A DNA stretch of 64,000 bases from Thermoplasmata archaeon. GTDB taxonomy: Archaea; Thermoplasmatota; Thermoplasmata; GCA-020350865. Of this stretch, positions 28,046-37,203 are shown piece by piece; the first letter of the stretch is position 1; each line of letters starts with the position of its first letter. The translations under genes and the position numbers were made by a program. The stretch lies in assembly GCA_020348445.1 (NCBI GenBank), contig CP070751.1:532903-596902 (forward strand), read 5' to 3'. Below the pieces are notes generated by a model, which was not told the DNA's origin, searched no databases, and saw only the letters and a program-made list of their open reading frames with translations.

Positions 28046-28067
28046 TCAAAATGAAGGAAAAGTGGAA

Positions 28068-29369
28068 TCAATGTCCCTCTATATTTAAGGTAGCCATGGC
28101 CTCACTGACATTGAAAATCGAGCCTGATATGCATATAATCCCGTTTTTTTCCGCTTTTTTTATTGCTTGGCTAACAGCCTCTGCAACATTTTCGATAACA
28201 ACAACATCGCTAAGGTACTTTTTTGCCTCGCTTTCTATCCTTTCAGGTAAAGCAGCCCTTTCGAACTTCGGTTTCGTGACTATGATGCAATGTGCCTTAG
28301 GGGCCACCTCCTTTATAATCCCTGGGATATCCTTATCCCTCATTATACCAATTACAAATGTAAGTGGTCTTTTTGAAAACAAATCCGTCAATGTGGATAC
28401 CAAAGCCCTCATCCCCGCAGGATTATGTGCGCAATCAAGTACTATAGTTGGCTCTTTTTGTACTATTTCCATTCTGGCGGGCCACCTTGTGGTCTCAAAT
28501 CCCCTTTTGACACTTTCTTCGGGAATGTCCATTCCTTTCTTTTTTAAAACCTCCAGCGTTAACACGCAAACCAGTGCATTTTTAAGTTGATACTCCCCCA
28601 AAAGTGGTATCTTTAAATCTTTATATCGACGATCTTTCAATTCTATCTCAAATATCTGCCCATCAAGACTCGATTCATTACTAATTATATTCCCTTGCTC
28701 CTTATGAGAATATATCTGGGCCTTTTTCTCCTCACATATCTTTTTTATAATATTTAGTATGTCATCATCCTCTATCCCCGTTACAACCGGAACATTATTC
28801 TTTATTATACCAGCTTTTTCCCTTGCCACTTCCTTAAATGTTTTTCCCAGAACATGTGTATGATCCAAGGCAATGGTTGTAATGACCGAAGCTGTGGGAT
28901 ATACGACGTTCGTGGCATCCAGTCTTCCACCTAGTCCCACCTCCAGTATGGCGATATCCACTTTTTCTTCCTTAAAGTGCTCAAATGCCATTGCACATGC
29001 GGTCTCAAAAAAGGTTGGATGGTCGAATTTTCCGCTCTTTACCATTGATTCGGATATGGACTTAATTCTTTCTGCCAGCTGGATTACCTTGTCCTTGGAA
29101 ATTTTATTTTGGTCAACCAGAATACGCTCCTCGAAGGATAATAGATGGGGAGATGTAAACAAACCCACCTTGTAACCTGCCGAAACCAAAATAGATGAAA
29201 GCATGGCACAGACCGAACCCTTGCCGTTTGTACCAGCGACATGTACGGCCTTCATGTTTTTTTGCGGATCGCCCAGTGTTTTTAAAAGAAACTCGATTCT
29301 CTCAAGCCCCAAGCTCATTCCGTATATCTTGAGGTTAAAGAGATATTCAATGGCTTCATCGTAGTCCAT
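28068..29369 (-). CDS. folC: Folylpolyglutamate synthase/dihydrofolate synthase family (FolC)
   Basis: 433 residues from the ATG at 29369, which has AGGAG five bases upstream; an in-frame TTG at 29387 is less likely. The Mur-ligase type ATP site is VAGTNGKGSVCAML near 42-55. LFTSPHLLSFEERI, LEVGLGGRLDATN, the TTIALDHTHVLG segment and LDCAHNPAGMRAL are all FolC hallmarks. It adds glutamate to folate-type cofactors. With folP elsewhere in the window it supports a folate pathway. In some archaea FolC relatives act on other pterins or F420, so the exact substrate is not certain. Confidence 0.92.
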   Translation of the reverse strand: MDYDEAIEYLFNLKIYGMSLGLERIEFLLKTLGDPQKNMKAVHVAGTNGKGSVCAMLSSILVSAGYKVGLFTSPHLLSFEERILVDQNKISKDKVIQLAERIKSISESMVKSGKFDHPTFFETACAMAFEHFKEEKVDIAILEVGLGGRLDATNVVYPTASVITTIALDHTHVLGKTFKEVAREKAGIIKNNVPVVTGIEDDDILNIIKKICEEKKAQIYSHKEQGNIISNESSLDGQIFEIELKDRRYKDLKIPLLGEYQLKNALVCVLTLEVLKKKGMDIPEESVKRGFETTRWPARMEIVQKEPTIVLDCAHNPAGMRALVSTLTDLFSKRPLTFVIGIMRDKDIPGIIKEVAPKAHCIIVTKPKFERAALPERIESEAKKYLSDVVVIENVAEAVSQAIKKAEKNGIICISGSIFNVSEAMATLNIEGH

Positions 29370-29491
29370 TTTTCTCCTGCCACCCAAAGCCTTTCTGGTT
29401 AATAAGGCTGACGAAAGAGCAGGTAACCTACTACAACACTCACTGAGGTTTTATGTCCCCTTAAAATCCAAAAGGTATCTTTCGAAAAAGC

Positions 29492-29770
29492 CTATGTTTT
29501 TTTAAGAAAGATTTCTATTGAGGACACATTAGCCGTGGTTCCTTCCTCCCCTCTTTCTAAGATCTCAGTGTCAATCTTTATGTCTTTGATGACTGCATCT
29601 TGCACGAATCTGTGTCTTACGATCTCTGCAACGTCAACTGCTCTGGAAATGGCTCTTCCCCTGGCTTTTATTATGACCTCGTCGAGACCGCTGTTGAATT
29701 GCGTCACCACTGCCAAGACATAGTTCATGGTTGCTTTTTTCCCGATGAATACTGTGTTGTCATCTGCCAT
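29492..29770 (-). CDS. albA: DNA/RNA-binding protein Alba
   Basis: 92 residues, full length. The N-terminal [15 protein letters not shown] carries the lysine pair that contacts nucleic acid. [18 protein letters not shown] and the terminal SSIEIFLKK are standard. GAGAGGTGAGAGAAT precedes the ATG. Alba is a chromatin and RNA-binding protein of archaea. The gene stands alone between folC and the RND protein on the same strand. Confidence 0.95.
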   Translation of the reverse strand: MADDNTVFIGKKATMNYVLAVVTQFNSGLDEVIIKARGRAISRAVDVAEIVRHRFVQDAVIKDIKIDTEILERGEEGTTANVSSIEIFLKKT

Positions 29771-29897
29771 ATTCTCTCACCTCTCTGTAACTATGGGGGT
29801 AAGACAGAAGCAGATATACATATAAATATCTTTCGTCAAAAATAGTACGAGTGGAGTAAATAGAGTTCGGGATAGCTCAATTCCATATCCTAGCAAT

Positions 29898-32855
29898 TTA
29901 TTCCTGAACATATTCAGGTTCAACTTCTGCTACCTCCCCCTTGAACTCCACTTTGTCTGTTTTTTCGGCACTGAGAATTGCATAGATGGAAGGCAACAGG
30001 AGCATGGCACCTGCCATACTGAAAATGAGCAAGATAATAACCATGGTTATGAATTCCTGGATGGATTGGATATTGATTAAGAAAATGGAAAGCAGTCCCG
30101 CAACGATGGTGGCGGTGGCCTCCAAGAATGTATAACCTGAGGTCTCCACTGATTTTCTTATGCCAGAGAAATCTTCGCCTGATTCCCTTATTCGTTCCGT
30201 CATGTGGATACCATAATCGATACCTATGCCAACTATAATTGAGCCTATCATGGCTGTAATCAGGTTCAGATCTATACCAGTCACACCCAGGGTGAGGGGT
30301 TCCCAGGCCACAACCATGGAAACGGGTATCATGGTCAGTGCGGCAAGTCTAAGGGAGCGGAAGATAATTATTAGAACAAAGAATACTATGACCAGTGCCA
30401 CGAACAGGCTGAACAGGCTATTGAACATGATCAGGTTGTTCACGGCAACAATAAGGGCCGCAAACCCAGTCAGCTTGGACGTTGATTTTCCAGCAGGAAA
30501 TTCATCAACAACGTCGTTTACTGCATCAACAGCTTTCTCTGTTCTTGCCGCATCCATAGAGGGCATGTCGATATAAACCAAGGCCTTGGAATAATCTTGG
30601 TTAACAAGAAAACCCCTCATTTCCACGGTGAGGCTGTTGTAAAAAATATCTATGATGGCATCTTGAAAGGTTTTTCCCTTTTGATTCAACCATAAAGTGT
30701 TGATGTTGTCCAGTTGCCCAGCCCTGTCAATAGCATCCCAGAAACTCCTGTTAAGGGTATCTTCCACCTGAGCATCAAAAGCATCAGGCACCACCGTTAA
30801 TATTTGATCTACTATATCTTGGGGTATCTTGATCATCTTCATTACATCTACAACGCTGATGGGCGGGTTTATCTTTATTTTTGGATCATCAATCCTTTCG
30901 TTAATTTTCTTAAGCTCGTTTTCCATGTCATTTATTTCGTTTAAAACATCGATGTCTTTCATGGAACCTTGACGTCTTTGCACATCCTCTTCGTAAGGAT
31001 TTCCCCGAATAAGAACCATACCCAGCATTCCTCCGCCGAACTGCTCGGTGTATTCTTCCATTTTTATTATGGTGGGCTCATCCTGGGGTGCCATCTCAGT
31101 GAGATTCATATTGGCCTGTATCGAGGGAATCAGGGCCAGGGAAAAAATCGTGATAATTATCGCGGCAATTACTATCTTTTTTCTATGTCTTATTGGAATC
31201 ATGCCTATCTTTTCGGCGGAATAAATCTTACCCTTCTTCTCGTAGTCCAAAAGCAAGACCAAACTTGGCACCGTGAGCATGGTGACAATGTAACATATCA
31301 TGATGCCAGTTGTTAAACCAAAGCCCAAGACTATCATGGGTACCATGTTCACGAACATAAGAGAGGAGAATCCCACAGCTGTGGTGACTGCAGAGAGGAA
31401 TATCGCCTTTCCCGTGGTGTCAATGGCCACCTTCATTCTTTCCTTTTTATCTTTAATATTCTTTTTTTCATCTGAGTATCGATTGGCTATATACAAGCCG
31501 TACGCCACCCCCAAGGCGAGAAGGATAGGTGCCACCAGAATCACCTGGGGTGAGAGAACCCAGCCCGTAAGACCCATAAGGCCCAGGGTTATAATCAAAG
31601 AACAGAATATCGGGAATCCCGAAATAATAACTATCTTCGGGGTCCTGTGAAGTAAAATGAGCATACCGCATATCAGGAGCAAGGCAGCAGGCAATACCAC
31701 AGAAAATTCCTGATAAGTCCTTGCGGTCAGGGCCACTGTCATGGGAACAGGCCCTGTTGGGGTCATGGCACAGTGAACATTTTGGGCTTCAACTCTTTCC
31801 CACCATTTCTCTTTACTGTTTTCATGGCCACTTTCCACCCTTGTGTCTATAAAATATGGCTTTATTAACTTGTATACATCATCCATCAACTTTTCCTGAT
31901 TATCACTTACAACACCCATTATGACGCCTGCGCTGTCCCATATTCCGTCATTGTTTGTATCTGCCACCAGTAATCTTCTGGTGTCCTCTGGGATTTGGGC
32001 AACTATCCGGTCTATATCCTCCTGATCATCGGGTATCTCGTAATCCCCCGAAGGCTCAAAGAGGCTAAATGGAATCCCGACTTCATTTGATGCCTCTTCT
32101 TGTATGCGTTTTGGTGCGGAGTTTATTTCTTTTATAAGGGTCGATATGCTCAAAACAAAGGATATCTCGTCCTCTTCCCCATTATCTTCCTTGTTATAAT
32201 CCAAGGTCTCCTCGATTGTGCTGATTTCATCTAAAACAACTTTATCGGTGATATTTGTGGGATAGGTGATATCGAATTTATTCGGGGTTTCCACAAAAAA
32301 AACTATCATATCTGTGGACCAATCTTGGTTTACCTCGTTTAAAATCTTCGATGTATCATCATCCTGGGGAAGATAGACTTTCATGTCACCGCTTATATTT
32401 TCTATCATTCGCGGGATTCCTGCGACACCGATTATTATTGTAATAAGCAGAACGATAATGATTATCATTTTGGGGTAGGTAAGTACGGTATCCATTATTG
32501 CAGTAGGTGAACTGGCTCTGCGCATTCTCTTTGTGAAATAAAGACTCTTTTTTTCGATTACTTGGGCCTTTTTCTCGGCTTTTTCTGTAATTTCCGTTGC
32601 TTTAACCACAGCCTGCTTCCCTATGGTCTCCAGACCCTCCTTTGCCTCATCTGCGGTATCCACGGCCTTTGACATCTTGGAATCTATCGCCGTATCCATC
32701 CTGTGGAATCTTTCCTTTATTTTTGTTATGAACAGTGGGGTTGTACTTGCCGCTGTTTCCTCTGCTGGTATTACCAAACCCACCCCGCATTCATCGCAGA
32801 GATTCCAATCCTCTTCAAACTCCTTTTGGCATTTTGGGCATATCTTTTGGGTCAT
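29898..32855 (-). CDS. RND/MMPL superfamily membrane protein with N-terminal zinc ribbon
   Basis: 985 residues. An N-terminal zinc ribbon (CPKCQKEFEEDWNLCDECG, residues 6-24) and a charged amphipathic stretch precede the first helix (about 130-150). A large extracytoplasmic loop follows, then five helices near 385-540 that contain GLYIANRYSDEKK (sterol-sensing-like/MMPL region). The pattern repeats: helix near 560, second loop, then five helices near 815-960 with GIDYGIHMTERIRE. Twelve helices with two loops is the RND plan. Archaeal members of this HAE3/MMPL branch are thought to move hydrophobic molecules, possibly lipids; no accessory gene indicates the substrate. The cytoplasmic zinc ribbon is an unusual addition. 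Confidence 0.87.
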   Translation of the reverse strand: MTQKICPKCQKEFEEDWNLCDECGVGLVIPAEETAASTTPLFITKIKERFHRMDTAIDSKMSKAVDTADEAKEGLETIGKQAVVKATEITEKAEKKAQVIEKKSLYFTKRMRRASSPTAIMDTVLTYPKMIIIIVLLITIIIGVAGIPRMIENISGDMKVYLPQDDDTSKILNEVNQDWSTDMIVFFVETPNKFDITYPTNITDKVVLDEISTIEETLDYNKEDNGEEDEISFVLSISTLIKEINSAPKRIQEEASNEVGIPFSLFEPSGDYEIPDDQEDIDRIVAQIPEDTRRLLVADTNNDGIWDSAGVIMGVVSDNQEKLMDDVYKLIKPYFIDTRVESGHENSKEKWWERVEAQNVHCAMTPTGPVPMTVALTARTYQEFSVVLPAALLLICGMLILLHRTPKIVIISGFPIFCSLIITLGLMGLTGWVLSPQVILVAPILLALGVAYGLYIANRYSDEKKNIKDKKERMKVAIDTTGKAIFLSAVTTAVGFSSLMFVNMVPMIVLGFGLTTGIMICYIVTMLTVPSLVLLLDYEKKGKIYSAEKIGMIPIRHRKKIVIAAIIITIFSLALIPSIQANMNLTEMAPQDEPTIIKMEEYTEQFGGGMLGMVLIRGNPYEEDVQRRQGSMKDIDVLNEINDMENELKKINERIDDPKIKINPPISVVDVMKMIKIPQDIVDQILTVVPDAFDAQVEDTLNRSFWDAIDRAGQLDNINTLWLNQKGKTFQDAIIDIFYNSLTVEMRGFLVNQDYSKALVYIDMPSMDAARTEKAVDAVNDVVDEFPAGKSTSKLTGFAALIVAVNNLIMFNSLFSLFVALVIVFFVLIIIFRSLRLAALTMIPVSMVVAWEPLTLGVTGIDLNLITAMIGSIIVGIGIDYGIHMTERIRESGEDFSGIRKSVETSGYTFLEATATIVAGLLSIFLINIQSIQEFITMVIILLIFSMAGAMLLLPSIYAILSAEKTDKVEFKGEVAEVEPEYVQE

Positions 32856-32979
32856 TTCTTACCGCCCTATAAGTTCTGGTTGATGGTAATGAAGTTGCGA
32901 GGTAAATATATTATGGTTTGGATTTTTGACTTTTTGTGCATCTGGACGCATCATCCTGCTTCACCTCGTAATCTAAATT

Positions 32980-33288
32980 TCAACCATCATCTGTTTTTTT
33001 TGTGGATTTACCACTCCCGTTGCACACGCTGCATGTTACAGGAATAACAACAGGTCTTTCAAGAATCCTGAACTTCTTTGCACAAGCGCCGCATCTGCAA
33101 GTTCCTGTTCCATAGCAGTGGGGACAGCGATCAGATTCCTTTCTTATAATCAATGTATCTTCTTCGCAGTAGATGAGCACCTCATCCTTGTCTTTTATAT
33201 CCAGGGCTGTGCATATCTCGTTTGGAAGTGTTACCTGAAGGGAACCGCCCCGCTTTTGAATTCTCCTCTTCCACTGGATTCTGCCCAT
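32980..33288 (-). CDS. AbrB-type regulator fused to DnaJ-like zinc finger
   Basis: 102 residues. The N-terminus (about 8-52) is a SpoVT-AbrB swapped-hairpin DNA-binding domain: KRGGSLQVTLPNEICTALDIKDKDEVLIY. The C-terminus has two CxxCxGxG elements, CPHCYGTG (54-61) and CSVCNGSG (86-93), with CRCGAC between them, as in the zinc domain of DnaJ. GGTGTAACT lies before the ATG. It is likely a transcription regulator with a metal- or thiol-responsive module; that role is inference. It is divergent from the molybdopterin gene across a 214-base gap containing AT-rich promoter elements (CATTTAAATAG for this gene near 33340). Confidence 0.8.
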   Translation of the reverse strand: MGRIQWKRRIQKRGGSLQVTLPNEICTALDIKDKDEVLIYCEEDTLIIRKESDRCPHCYGTGTCRCGACAKKFRILERPVVIPVTCSVCNGSGKSTKKTDDG

Positions 33289-33502
33289 AGTTACACCCGA
33301 GTGGCATTCAAGTTACATTTAGATATAACTTATTATACTATTTAAATGTTTCTTGGAATAGAACATTTTTTAGATAATTTTGGGCAGTTCCTCTAATTGG
33401 TGACAAACTAAAGGTTATAAGAAATCCGAGCCCATACTTGTCTTTTTGTAAGTAGAAATATAACCAATAATCGGCATACTATTTCGAAAGGGCGTAAGAT
33501 GT

Positions 33503-34525
33503 ATGAACAGAGGCTGGAACATTATTATAATACTGGCAATGGTGTTTGGAATCATAATTGCTATAATCGCTGTAAATATATCCACCCAATCAGAGATAAC
33601 ACCAACAAATGAATTCTTTGTAGTATCAATTAGCGAGTCTCCAAAAATCGATGTGGAAGATTGGACCCTCAGGGTGAACGGTCTTGTTGAAAATCCATTG
33701 AACTTATCCTATGATAATATTACCAATTTCCCTTCCACAAGTGAAATAGTGACTCTTCAATGTGTCGCGGGCCCATCAGGTACGGCAAACTGGACTGGTG
33801 TGAGGTTGAAGGCTGTACTGGATATGGCTGGAATATTGCATAATGCACATGAGGTGATTTTTTATGCCGCAGACGGATATTCCAGCAGCCTAACCCTGGA
33901 CTATGCCCAAAATCCTGATGTGATACTTGCCTACAAAATGAATGGTGAAACCCTGCCCAGGGACCACGGATATCCCCTTCGTTTGGTTGCACCTGGAAAA
34001 TATGGATACAAATGGGTCAAATGGATCACGCATATTGAGGTTGTTGATTACGATTACAAGGGATACTGGGAAAGCAGGGGATACGATGATGAGGCAGATA
34101 TACCGGCGTATTCAAATTGGGGAGCTCACAGCATCGCCCTTACTGTGTCGGCCTATTTTGGATCCCTTGCCCTTATTTCTGGTTTAAACTATTCAAATCA
34201 AGTGGAATTTGGTAAGAAATCACAAAAGATGTTTTCCAGGAAATTTCATTTTGGAACGTCCATTATGTACCTTGGTATCCTGCTTCCAGTTTCTATTCAT
34301 CGTGTTTTTTTTACCATTGAAAATCGGGGTAGTTTTCCCAATTCAAGTCATGGATATCTAGCATTGGCCGTGATAATTCTCGGAATCCTGAATGTCAGTA
34401 CAGGTTATCTTTTAGCCAAGAAAGTCGAAAAGATGAGGATGATTCACTTTATCGTAACCTTGTTTGGATTTCTCATTTTACTTGGAACGATATTGACAGG
34501 ATTATTCATCATTGGATTGAATTAG
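33503..34525 (+). CDS. Membrane-bound molybdopterin oxidoreductase (sulfite oxidase fold) with C-terminal membrane domain
   Basis: 340 residues. An N-terminal helix (6-27) exports and anchors the protein. Residues 40-195 are the sulfite oxidase-type molybdopterin domain, with WTLRVNGLVENPLNL, the cofactor-ligand cysteine in TLQCVAGP, NWTGVRLKAVLDMAG and GYPLRLVAPGKYGYKWVKWI. The last 130 residues form four transmembrane helices with histidines in HFGTSIMYLG, SIHRVFF, SSHGYLALA and MIHFIVTL, so they may bind heme. This resembles a single-chain version of the MsrP-MsrQ type (molybdoprotein plus membrane heme subunit). The substrate is unknown. Starts with the ATG at 33503, downstream of a weak AAGGGCGTAAG. 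Confidence 0.78.
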   Translation: MNRGWNIIIILAMVFGIIIAIIAVNISTQSEITPTNEFFVVSISESPKIDVEDWTLRVNGLVENPLNLSYDNITNFPSTSEIVTLQCVAGPSGTANWTGVRLKAVLDMAGILHNAHEVIFYAADGYSSSLTLDYAQNPDVILAYKMNGETLPRDHGYPLRLVAPGKYGYKWVKWITHIEVVDYDYKGYWESRGYDDEADIPAYSNWGAHSIALTVSAYFGSLALISGLNYSNQVEFGKKSQKMFSRKFHFGTSIMYLGILLPVSIHRVFFTIENRGSFPNSSHGYLALAVIILGILNVSTGYLLAKKVEKMRMIHFIVTLFGFLILLGTILTGLFIIGLN

Positions 34526-34633
34526 AAAGAATGTTACCCATCTGAAAAATTCTAAGACTGTTGAATTTTCCCATAATTATTAAAAGCAGTATTTCATAAA
34601 TCTTATTACCATCAAACCACCTTCTCCCTTACA

Positions 34634-35578
34634 ATGAATTTCACTGAATATTTCTATTCTCTTGTGAAGCAGATACCAAAAGGCAAAGTGAGCACTTACG
34701 GTGCACTGGCCAGGGCGTTGGGTGATATCAGGGCCTCAAGGGCAGTGGGAAGGATGCTAAATCAAAATCCCTACGCCCCTATTGTTCCATGTCACAGGGT
34801 TGTGATGAGCGACGGCTCCCTGGGCGGATTTGGGACCGGAATCGAGAAAAAGATCAAGCTTCTTAAAAAGGAGGGTGTGAAGGTATCTGGAAACGACATC
34901 TTGGATTTTGAAAAGGCATTATTTACGGATTTTATGTCTGATTTCCCCCTAAAAAAGATGAGGAATGAGCAAAAGAGGTTAAGAAAATCGGTAAGGCTAG
35001 AAGATGGGTTTGATGACATTGAAACTGTTGGTGGGGTGGATGTTGCGTATTCCCACAAGGGCTTCGGGGGATTGGTGGTATATGATTACAAGAGTTTCGA
35101 TATAAACAAAAGGGTAAGTGTAAAGGATGAGATCGACATGCCCTACATTCCAACATACCTTGCATTTCGTGAATTGCCCCTCATCGAAAAATTACTAAAA
35201 AAATACAAGCAAGGGCCTTCTGTTCTTCTGATCGATGGAAACGGTGTACTTCATCCGTATGGAATGGGCATAGCCTCCCATGTTGGTGTGAAACTAGATA
35301 TACCCACGATCGGTGTGGCAAAAAAATTATTATGTGGAGAACAAAAGGATGATAAGATTTTACCTGGTGAGTATTCTGAGGTGGAGTACGAGGGTAATCT
35401 GGTTGGATACGCATACCGGAGTTCTCCAAGGACAAAAAAACCGATCTACATCTCCCCTGGACATATGGTTTCCTTTGAAACTTCATTAGAGGTTATCAAG
35501 AACTTTTGTAAATACAAATTACCTGAACCAATTAGGTCTGCACACAAACTTGCCACAGAAGCGAGAAATTCCGCATAA
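34634..35578 (+). CDS. O6-alkylguanine-DNA alkyltransferase-endonuclease V fusion
   Basis: 314 residues in two domains. Residues 1-92 are the active domain of an alkylguanine alkyltransferase: KGKVSTYGALARALG, SRAVGRMLNQNP and the acceptor cysteine C53 in VPCHRV. Residues 105-314 are endonuclease V, with D136 in VGGVDVAY, E180 in YLAFRELP, D201 in LLIDGNGVLHPYGMG and H218 in ASHVG, so the catalytic acids are intact. The two activities remove O6-alkyl groups from guanine and nick DNA next to deaminated adenine. The same fusion has been characterised from Ferroplasma acidarmanus, which supports a Thermoplasmata affiliation. Confidence 0.93.
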   Translation: MNFTEYFYSLVKQIPKGKVSTYGALARALGDIRASRAVGRMLNQNPYAPIVPCHRVVMSDGSLGGFGTGIEKKIKLLKKEGVKVSGNDILDFEKALFTDFMSDFPLKKMRNEQKRLRKSVRLEDGFDDIETVGGVDVAYSHKGFGGLVVYDYKSFDINKRVSVKDEIDMPYIPTYLAFRELPLIEKLLKKYKQGPSVLLIDGNGVLHPYGMGIASHVGVKLDIPTIGVAKKLLCGEQKDDKILPGEYSEVEYEGNLVGYAYRSSPRTKKPIYISPGHMVSFETSLEVIKNFCKYKLPEPIRSAHKLATEARNSA

Positions 35579-35655
35579 CAGATATTACTTTCATTCACCC
35601 CCTCTGTCCTGATTTAAGTATTTAATAAACATAGCTTCCCATAAGAGGGGAGCAT

Positions 35656-35790
35656 TTGGATAAAAATAATCACCATAGAATCCTTCGATTTGGAAAATAT
35701 TCACACTTATGTCCCGATTGCGGGGAGGATCTTGTGGCCTTGAGCGGTTGCCTTGTTTGTCGAAGCTGTGGATATTCACCCTGCGGATGA
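35656..35790 (+). CDS. Very small zinc-ribbon protein (44 residues)
   Basis: A short gene starting with TTG four bases after GAGGGGAG and about 30 bases after a GTATTTAATAAAC promoter-like element. The product has six cysteines arranged CPDCG, GCLVCRSCG and SPCG, forming a zinc ribbon of the CLNCGYSKC type often found at the C-terminus of larger enzymes. The reading frame, the ribosome binding site and the dense cysteine motif support it as real. The function cannot be told; small zinc ribbons of this kind may act in transcription or as protein adaptors. Confidence 0.7.
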   Translation: MDKNNHHRILRFGKYSHLCPDCGEDLVALSGCLVCRSCGYSPCG

Positions 35791-35947
35791 GGGTGTTATA
35801 ACCGTTAGTATAACATTAATTCTTATTATTGATACTTTCACCCACCTCCTGAAATCTCACTTAAATAAGACTTTGCTCATATCATATATTGTCTTCGGAG
35901 TTCCCGTTTCCCGGAGACAGAGAATAACCAAACGGAGGTGAAAATGT

Positions 35948-36169
35948 ATGGTACAATCCGATCTGATTGGCTATGTGCGCAAGAGCAACGGCGGTAACGC
36001 TTTGAAGCTCAGCATATCGGCAGAGGCTTTTGATTCGGCTCAGAGGTACCTGTCCCAGGATGGGAAGGAGTACGTCGGCCTTATAGTCAACCTCGCAAAA
36101 GTTCAGGAAATCCTGGACGACACAAGAGATGTGACAAGCATCTGCCAGATAATAAATGAGGAAGTGTAA
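35948..36169 (+). CDS. Small conserved-looking protein of unknown function
   Basis: 73 residues with a strong GGAGGTG seven bases before the ATG. The sequence begins SDLIGYVRKSNGGNALKLSIS, a beta-strand pattern, then a helix with EAFDSAQRYLSQDGKEYVGLIVNLAKVQEIL and a C-terminal helix. The first half (KSNGGNALKLSIS) resembles small single-domain proteins with a strand-turn-strand start, but I do not recognise the family. The promoter-like CACTTAAATAAG near 35858 and a terminator just downstream suggest its own highly expressed transcript. Confidence 0.65.
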   Translation: MVQSDLIGYVRKSNGGNALKLSISAEAFDSAQRYLSQDGKEYVGLIVNLAKVQEILDDTRDVTSICQIINEEV

Positions 36170-36172
36170 AGC

Positions 36173-36232
36173 CCCCTTCTATCTTTTTGATTTTTTTATT
36201 TTTTTTTATTTTTTCTAATTTTTTTTTACTTT
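36173..36232 (+). terminator. Oligo-T terminator, shared convergent region
   Basis: Immediately after the stop at 36169 the plus strand has several runs of 6-9 T separated by one or two other bases over 50 bases, the typical archaeal oligo-T terminator. The convergent gene ends at its far edge. Confidence 0.7.
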
Positions 36233-37095
36233 TTCAAAGTGAATTTTTCCCCGCAGTCCGGGCATTCGAAGACGATTGTATCTTTCGTGCTCTTTGTGGT
36301 TATAAAAACATAATTTTGGCATTTTATGCACTGCTCGAAGGTCTGCCCATCCTCGTTTATGTGTCTTGCCCATCGAAGTAATGCCTTTTCTTCTTCGCTT
36401 GAGGGCTCCCTTGTGAGCATTTCCACTTTCTCGGATACAGTAGGTGTTGGTTTGAGCTCAGTAACCACCTCTTTTGGTCCGACATCTTCCTTTACCACCA
36501 CACTGACAGGTCTTTCGGGCTCAACAGGGGCAACAACCTCTGAAGATGGTTCTGCTGTTACCTCTGCAGTGGGTTTTGGTTCTCTTTTGGGGAGACGAAC
36601 TTTTGGGACTCCTGGGCCTGATGCGCTTGGAAGGCGCCATTCGAGAAAACCCACGACGGCGCATAATAAAAATCCGATAATAATCAGCCAGAGCCCCACA
36701 CCAGGATATCGGGCATATTTGCCATAGCCACTATCCCAAGAATCTGTAAAACGGGAGGCTTCAACAGCATAAGTTAAAAAGAACCAAAAACCCCAAATCA
36801 TAAGAATAAATGGTTTAATATTGATTCGTGTAGTACCTTTCTCAACAAATAAATTGAACTTCAAATAAAGGAGGGTAGCAATTAGGATCGCTGAGAATAG
36901 GGGTAACAATATGAATAAACCCCAAAAATCATAGTCAAAATAAGAAATAGAACCGGAATTTGTAGTGCCCTCATACTCAAAATCTTCGACGAAATAGGGT
37001 AAAAACGGTCCAATAATCAAGAAAAGGACGGCCAGTAATCCCAGCTTCTTTCCAATTGACCAAGTGGAAGGCTTCTCGAAATCCAAAGAGACCAT
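36226..37095 (-). CDS. Four-helix membrane protein with C-terminal zinc ribbon
   Basis: 289 residues. Four transmembrane helices (about 17-38, 57-79, 92-110, 130-153) are followed by a Pro/Glu/Val-rich linker (160-235) and a zinc ribbon at the C-terminus, with CIKCQNY at about 258 and CPDCGEKF at about 278. The ribbon would be in the cytoplasm. GAGGTAAT precedes the ATG. The plan (membrane helices, acidic linker, short cysteine domain) is like the protein at 17659-18387, though the sequences differ. Function unknown. Confidence 0.65.
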   Translation of the reverse strand: MVSLDFEKPSTWSIGKKLGLLAVLFLIIGPFLPYFVEDFEYEGTTNSGSISYFDYDFWGLFILLPLFSAILIATLLYLKFNLFVEKGTTRINIKPFILMIWGFWFFLTYAVEASRFTDSWDSGYGKYARYPGVGLWLIIIGFLLCAVVGFLEWRLPSASGPGVPKVRLPKREPKPTAEVTAEPSSEVVAPVEPERPVSVVVKEDVGPKEVVTELKPTPTVSEKVEMLTREPSSEEEKALLRWARHINEDGQTFEQCIKCQNYVFITTKSTKDTIVFECPDCGEKFTLKK

Positions 37096-37203
37096 ATTAC
37101 CTCTCTCACGCCGGCAAATGGTTTTAATTATAATAAAGATGTTGGTAATCCCTGTTAAAACCCTGTTTTTCAGAAAAACAATAATAACAAAATCAAATCA
37201 AAA

